DNA from: Russula earlei
Taxonomy: Eukaryota > Basidiomycota > Agaricomycetes > Russulales > Russulaceae
Assembly: GCA_025769875.1 (NCBI GenBank)
Contig: JAGFNK010000042.1
Span: forward strand, 124,001 to 188,000
Length of the DNA stretch: 64,000 bases
Reading direction: 5' to 3'
Shown here: positions 59,498 to 64,000 of the stretch, piece by piece
Numbering within the stretch: position 1 is the stretch's first letter
How the letters are laid out: every line of letters starts with the position of its first letter
Position numbers and translations under genes: made by a program
Notes under the pieces: generated by a model
Told to the model about the DNA's origin: nothing
The model's database searches: none
Seen by the model: only the letters and a program-made list of their open reading frames with translations

Positions 59498-60015
59498 CTC
59501 ACCCCTTTTGCTTGTGTGAACAGGGTGACACCATAGAGGCTGGGTTTCCTCCTATAAGGAAGGGTCCTTCAAGGGCCCTCTCCGGAGAATGGTTCATGAC
59601 ATTACATCCAACTTGCTGTTGTACCAGGAATACACAACACCTTTGATTGGGAAACTAACTCGTGGTTATACGATGCAGACTACAATCAACCTTGGGCAAT
59701 TACCAGCCCAGACGCCTCATATACTGGTCCCCCTGCATACTATTCTGTCCCAGCAATCCTAGAAGCCTCAAGTCTTGCCCCTTGACCCCTCACACCAATT
59801 TAAACCACCATCCCAACTAGCCAGGAACATTGGTCTGCCAGCACAGAAGATACTGAGTCAAATCCGTGGACAGCAAGGTGTAACTGCAAAACAGAGTATT
59901 GCACGTGCAACGTTCAACCAGATACACCTCCTACTCCTGACGGAATTACCTTGTGGATGCCAGGTGATTACCACCTCCCCATTCGATAAATCTGGCTCCT
60001 CGACACAGGAGATGC

Positions 60016-60573
60016 GTGTCATCCCAACAACCCCCTGAGAGAGAAACAGTTCCCAACACAAGAGGATTCCTTGTTGAAAGACCATTACCTCCTACCCCTC
60101 CTGACGCCTACTTACCCTTGTTTACCAATCGTATTCCTACCCCTGTTGTACCTATCCAACCCTTTGCGTCACCCCTTGTTGAATCCCCTGATAGTGCCAA
60201 TCTTAGGAGTACTGATTTACACTGCTACTTACCAGAACAATCCTTCTTAGCATTAAACCTACCTACGCGTTCAAGGAGAGAGTTAATTGAATTCAAGAGT
60301 TATTGTACCCAAGCTTGGCATCAACAACTGACACACTTTATAGTTTACAAACACCCCATCAAGGAAATAAGTGACTTTGCCATCTCTCCAGCGGAATTTG
60401 AAGGATATCTGTGGAAAACCCAAGTAGTTCTAACACAAAGCAGCATCACTGAAGAATACTCCCAAATCCAATTAAGAAGACACCAAGGAAGACCCAATAC
60501 CATTCGACTGAAACCAGCCTACACCATTGCATATCCTTGGAACAACGGCCATTGGACTATAACAGTCGTCTAG
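60016..60573 (+). CDS. Unrecognised retrotransposon ORF 3
   Basis: 185 codons. Pro-rich start, then ELIEFKSYCTQAWHQQLTHF, DFAISPAEFEGYLWKTQVV, PNTIRLKPAYTIAYPWNN. Ends five bases before the gag-type ORF. No known domain; could be part of an extended Gag precursor. Confidence 0.45.
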   Translation: MSSQQPPERETVPNTRGFLVERPLPPTPPDAYLPLFTNRIPTPVVPIQPFASPLVESPDSANLRSTDLHCYLPEQSFLALNLPTRSRRELIEFKSYCTQAWHQQLTHFIVYKHPIKEISDFAISPAEFEGYLWKTQVVLTQSSITEEYSQIQLRRHQGRPNTIRLKPAYTIAYPWNNGHWTITVV

Positions 60574-60577
60574 ACCT

Positions 60578-62088
60578 ATGAGCACTAGGAGAGACATCAC
60601 TGACAAAGAAGAAAATCTAATCCCACTCCTATTTGAAAGCCTCACTTACGACACTCAAGATCACTGTTACCAGAGGGAAATTCAGGGTGTATCTATTATC
60701 AACCATGGAAATCTTTCTGACACTTGGTTATATGAAGACGACAACGATGAAGTTACCACTGAGCAACTTAAAGCAGCAGCCCCAGGAGCGGAAAACATTC
60801 AAGAATTCAACCCCTACAATTTCACAGGTCTCTTCCTAGATAAACCAGTCAAGTGGAGCCGTTCTAGAAGATATTGGGTTTACTACAACAACAAAGAAGT
60901 CGACTTCACGGCTAGAGCAACACAAGAAGTTACCGCTGCCCTAGGCACTGCACCAAGCTGTTCAAAGCACTACTCCAGGACCCTCTACCCGATGAAATAC
61001 TCAACAACCCACTCTGCATACAGTTAGCAATGTACCACAAACAATCCCTCGAACACTCACTCCAACTAGAATCCAGTTACAAGGTCCAGCTCCACCAATT
61101 GTTACAGTCGCAACAACCCAGAACCCTACAATGTCCAGCAATCCTTGCCTTGTGGGAACTGCCCCAGAACCCTTTGATGGAAAAGCTGACAATGCAGAAG
61201 CCTTTTGGGCAGCCCTGGCCAATTATTACTACATCAATGGTGACTCTTTTACAGATGAAAGCAAGAAAGTTGCTGCTGCACTAACCCACTTTAAAGTAGG
61301 AACACCTGCCGGAGCATGGGCTAGAGAACAAACTACTAAAGCCATGGCTCATACTGTAGCTGACTATGGATCATGGGACGACTTCAAAAAGGCCTTTGCT
61401 GACCACTTTATCCCTGCAGAAGCAGAATTGGCTTCTGCCAACACTATGCACACTTATTATCAAGGAAAACTACCATTTAATGAATGGTATCAGAAATGGT
61501 CACACCACTGCATCACGAGCTACCACCAATGAAAGGACAAAGATGTATGCATTCAGGAAGAACATTAACCCAGCCCTACATCAAAAGATATTGGGAATCA
61601 CACAGACACCAACTACACTCGCAGCCCTTGTCAAAGCAGCAAGAGAATTTGACAACCTGTTCCACCTATACAATTCCATGGCCTTTAGAGGAGGACGCTC
61701 TGTGCGTACTCGAGGATTAAACACTCAAGGATCAGACAATCCCTTGGAAATTAACTTGTACCAAGGAGAACCTAACGAACGACCCTGGGAATCCAGAAGT
61801 GAAAGAAAACCCCTCACAGATGCAGAGAAAGAGTTTCGATGCAAGAACAACCTCTGTTATTACTGTGGAAAGAAGAACCATATGGCAAATCAATGTAGAG
61901 CAAAGAAAGCAGCCCAAGGACGCCAACGACAAGGATCTCGCCCCCAAACAGTCAGAGCTACAACCATCCAAGATGAAAACATCGAACCTGCACAAGAAGA
62001 ACCTATTCCTGTTGCATCATTGACAACTTGGAGAGAAACACTTGCGGACTCGATCCTCCGCCCAAGATCTGCTCCTATGGATTTTTAA
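60578..62088 (+). pseudogene. Gypsy Gag, frameshifted
   Basis: Frame 60578-61027 starts MSTRRDITDKEENLIPLLFE and ends after AALGTAPS. Its continuation in another frame reads LFKALLQDPLPDEILNNPL and MYHKQSLEHSLQLESSYK. Next, 61131-61530 reads GTAPEPFDGKADNAEAFWAA, the Gag capsid start of Gypsy elements, then FADHFIPAEAELASANTM. A shift near 61525 leads to the frame ending at 62088, with LCYYCGKKNHMANQCRAKK, a CX2CX4HX4C zinc knuckle. At least two frame changes. Confidence 0.85.
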
Positions 62089-62179
62089 TTGGACCCCCTT
62101 CTGCACCTGAGAAGGGACACTGGTCCAAATCAGTACGATACAAAGAGAAATCAATTACCCCAAAGTTTTTACCAAGAAT

Positions 62180-62575
62180 ATTCACTCCCCATCCATTGCC
62201 TTAAAAGTTACTCTTGTGGGGAAGACAAGTGGCAAAGAAATCGGTGCAAGAGCCCTGCTTGACAGTGGAGCAGAAGGAATGATAATCCATGAATGATTCG
62301 CACAAAGACACCACCTGCACCTCCGAACTATGACCAAACCCTTGCCAGCACAAAATGTAGATGGAACACAAAATGCCAATGGACTAATATGCTTTAGCAC
62401 CATCCAAAGACTTTGCATACAAGCACACACAGGCGCTACTCATGATGAACAAGCAGAATTCCTTGTCACTAACATTGGAGATCACGACATTATCTTAGGA
62501 ACAGATTGGCTACGACACCACAACCCAGATATCGATTGGGCAAATGATACAATCACACTGAGGAACTGCCCCTGA
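62180..62575 (+). pseudogene. Gypsy aspartic protease
   Basis: ALLDSGAEGMIIHE carries the Asp-Ser-Gly active-site triplet, followed by TGA at a position where CGA (Arg) is expected, then FAQRHHLHLRTMTKPLPA and the flap/strand region ending DIILGTDWLRHHNPDIDW. Ends at TGA 62573-62575, also in CG-poor context. Confidence 0.85.
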
Positions 62576-62725
62576 ACCTGCCTTACCACACATCCAAGCA
62601 TAACCATTGCATCTGCATCTGGAACGCAGGAATTACCAAATACAAGCAGCTTACTTTCCCTGAAGAAGAAGAACCTGAATTTGCAAACGTTGCTGCACTA
62701 ATCTTCCCAGATACCTGAAGGACTA

Positions 62726-64000
62726 TTGAACCCATGTGTTGACGAACAAATCCACAATGCATTTAGACCAATAACAATCAGCATAAGAGCCAAATCAACC
62801 ACAGCTACCAAGCTAGCCCATGCAGAGACACCCCCCAAGACATTAGACGAACTTATCCCTGCCCAATTCTTGAAATGGCGAAAGGTTTTCGATGAACAAG
62901 CTTCCCAACGCCTTCCTGCTCACCAACCATGGGACCATGCAATCAATCTGAAACCAGGGATCACCTGACGCGATTCTGGTATCTATCAACTTACTCCCTA
63001 AAGAACTACAAGCCTAAAGGAATACCTAGATGAACACTTGAAAAGAGGCACTATCCGACCATCAAAAGCAGCTATTGCCAGTCCATTCTTCTTTGTAGAA
63101 AAGAAAGGAGGAAATCTACGACCAGTACAAGACTACAGAGCCCTGAACACAGCAACTGTCAAAGATGCCTATCCACTACCTTTGATTCCTGAATTAATCG
63201 ACAAACTCCAAGGAGCCCAATACTTTACCAAGTTTGACGTACGATGGGGATACAACAATATCCGCCTAAGAGAGGGCGACTGAACACCTTGCAGCATTCA
63301 AGACACCATTAGGACTCTTCGAACCTTTGATAATGACATTTGGTCTCTGCAATGCCCCAGCCACTTTCCAACGCTTTATGAACACCATCCTAGCAAAATA
63401 CATTGCCACTGAACTGAGTGGTCATTTATCTAGATGATATACTAATCATGGCGCAAACCTTGAACGAACTGGATGACTGGACACACAAGGTCCTAAAGAC
63501 ACTCCAAGACCATGATTTATACTTGAAACCAGAGAAATGTGCTTTTCGACAAACCTCTATTAGTTACCTAGGCATCAATATCTCCCAAGGACGAATATCT
63601 ATGGACCAAGACAAGTTAATAGGCATTACAAAGTGGCCTACTCCGACCAATGTTACAGAAATCCAAGCATTTCTAGGATTTTGCAACTTCTATCGACGAT
63701 TTATCCACCAATACTCATGAATGGCACAACCCTTGTTTAATCTAACAAAGAAAGAACACCCCTTCAAATGGGAAGACGATGAAGAACAAGCATTTAGAAA
63801 ATTAATCCAGGCATTTATGACAGCCCCAGTTCTCATGTTACCTGATCATACTAAACCCTTTTGGCTCATCTGCGATGCAAGCGACTTTGCAGTCGGCACA
63901 ATCTTGGAACAACCTGATGAATTTAACAGATATCACCCAGTCGCCTATTTTTCGAAATCCTTGGACCCCGCACAATGAAATTACATGATCTATGATAAAG
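62726..64000 (+). pseudogene. Gypsy reverse transcriptase / RNase H, interrupted
   Basis: RT blocks appear in order: LKRGTIRPSKAAIASPFFFV, KKGGNLRPVQDYRALNTATV, YFTKFDVRWGYNNIRLREGD, then a one-base shift before AAFKTPLGLFEPLIMTFGLC, NAPATFQRFMNTIL, another shift, VIYLDDILIMAQ with the YLDD catalytic pair, and GFCNFYRRFIHQYS. A TGA follows at 63718-63720, then the RNase H start PFWLICDASDFAVGTILEQP with the first catalytic Asp. Another TGA occurs at 63976-63978. Several of the TGA codons lie where family members have CGA (Arg). Confidence 0.92.

Larger units (their letters stand above)
56247..64000 (+). mobile_element. Ty3/Gypsy LTR retrotransposon, 3' part beyond window
   Basis: Begins with a full LTR, then about 3.5 kb of unrecognised ORFs, gag with a zinc knuckle, aspartic protease, reverse transcriptase (YLDD) and the start of RNase H at the window edge. 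Order PR-RT-RH fits Gypsy. Many in-frame TGA codons and frameshifts show that this copy is inactive. The 3' LTR must lie past 64000, so a flanking duplication cannot be checked. Confidence 0.9.

Overview
The window looks like nuclear DNA of a basidiomycete fungus, most likely an Agaricomycete. Genes are split by many 46-60 nt GT-AG introns. Recognisable proteins include fungal housekeeping families (dUTPase, PET191/COA5, GPN3, PYM, ERG10-type thiolase, ATG10, RPS1, APT1, Htm1/Mnl1-type mannosidase, SFA1, VFA1, an ENT transporter and mitochondrial L24) next to F-box/LRR and uncharacterised protein families that are expanded in Agaricomycetes. All identifications come from reading the sequence and remembered family features; no database search was run.

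Layout. 1-33.7 kb is gene-dense and on both strands: a partial mitochondrial protein, an acyl-CoA dehydrogenase, DUT1, a frameshifted F-box gene, PET191, an FMP32/MCUR1-like gene, PYM, GPN3, a His-rich small protein, an 829-residue nuclear-type protein, ERG10, ATG10, RPS1, APT1, the ER mannosidase MNL1, a two-zinc-ribbon ZNRD2-like gene, a broken unknown gene and an F-box gene with a premature stop. Several pairs are head-to-head over 120-330 bp (ACAD/DUT1, PYM/GPN3, ATG10/RPS1, MNL1/ZNRD2-like, SFA1/VFA1).

34.1-40.5 kb is one composite transposon: a hAT-type element (TIR TAGGGCTGC, 8-bp duplication ATTCCCTC) containing two MULE-family elements in opposite orientation, each with its own target-site duplication. 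The second MULE contains a solo LTR with a 5-bp duplication (CTGAC). 40.5-47.4 kb returns to single-copy genes: SFA1, VFA1, an ENT/FUN26-like transporter and mitochondrial ribosomal protein L24/MRPL40.

47.4-56.2 kb is repeat-rich: a C2C2-motif ORF of an expanded family, Pro/Ala/Ser-rich ORFs in inverted copies, a 152-bp near-perfect palindrome inserted into a dispersed repeat, short tandem repeats and LTR-like sequence. From 56.25 kb to the right edge lies a Ty3/Gypsy element: 5' LTR (same family as the solo LTR), about 3.5 kb of unrecognised ORFs, then gag, protease, reverse transcriptase and the start of RNase H, broken by stops and frameshifts. Much of the transposon DNA is poor in CpG, and several stops sit where CGA would be expected, consistent with CpG-directed mutation.
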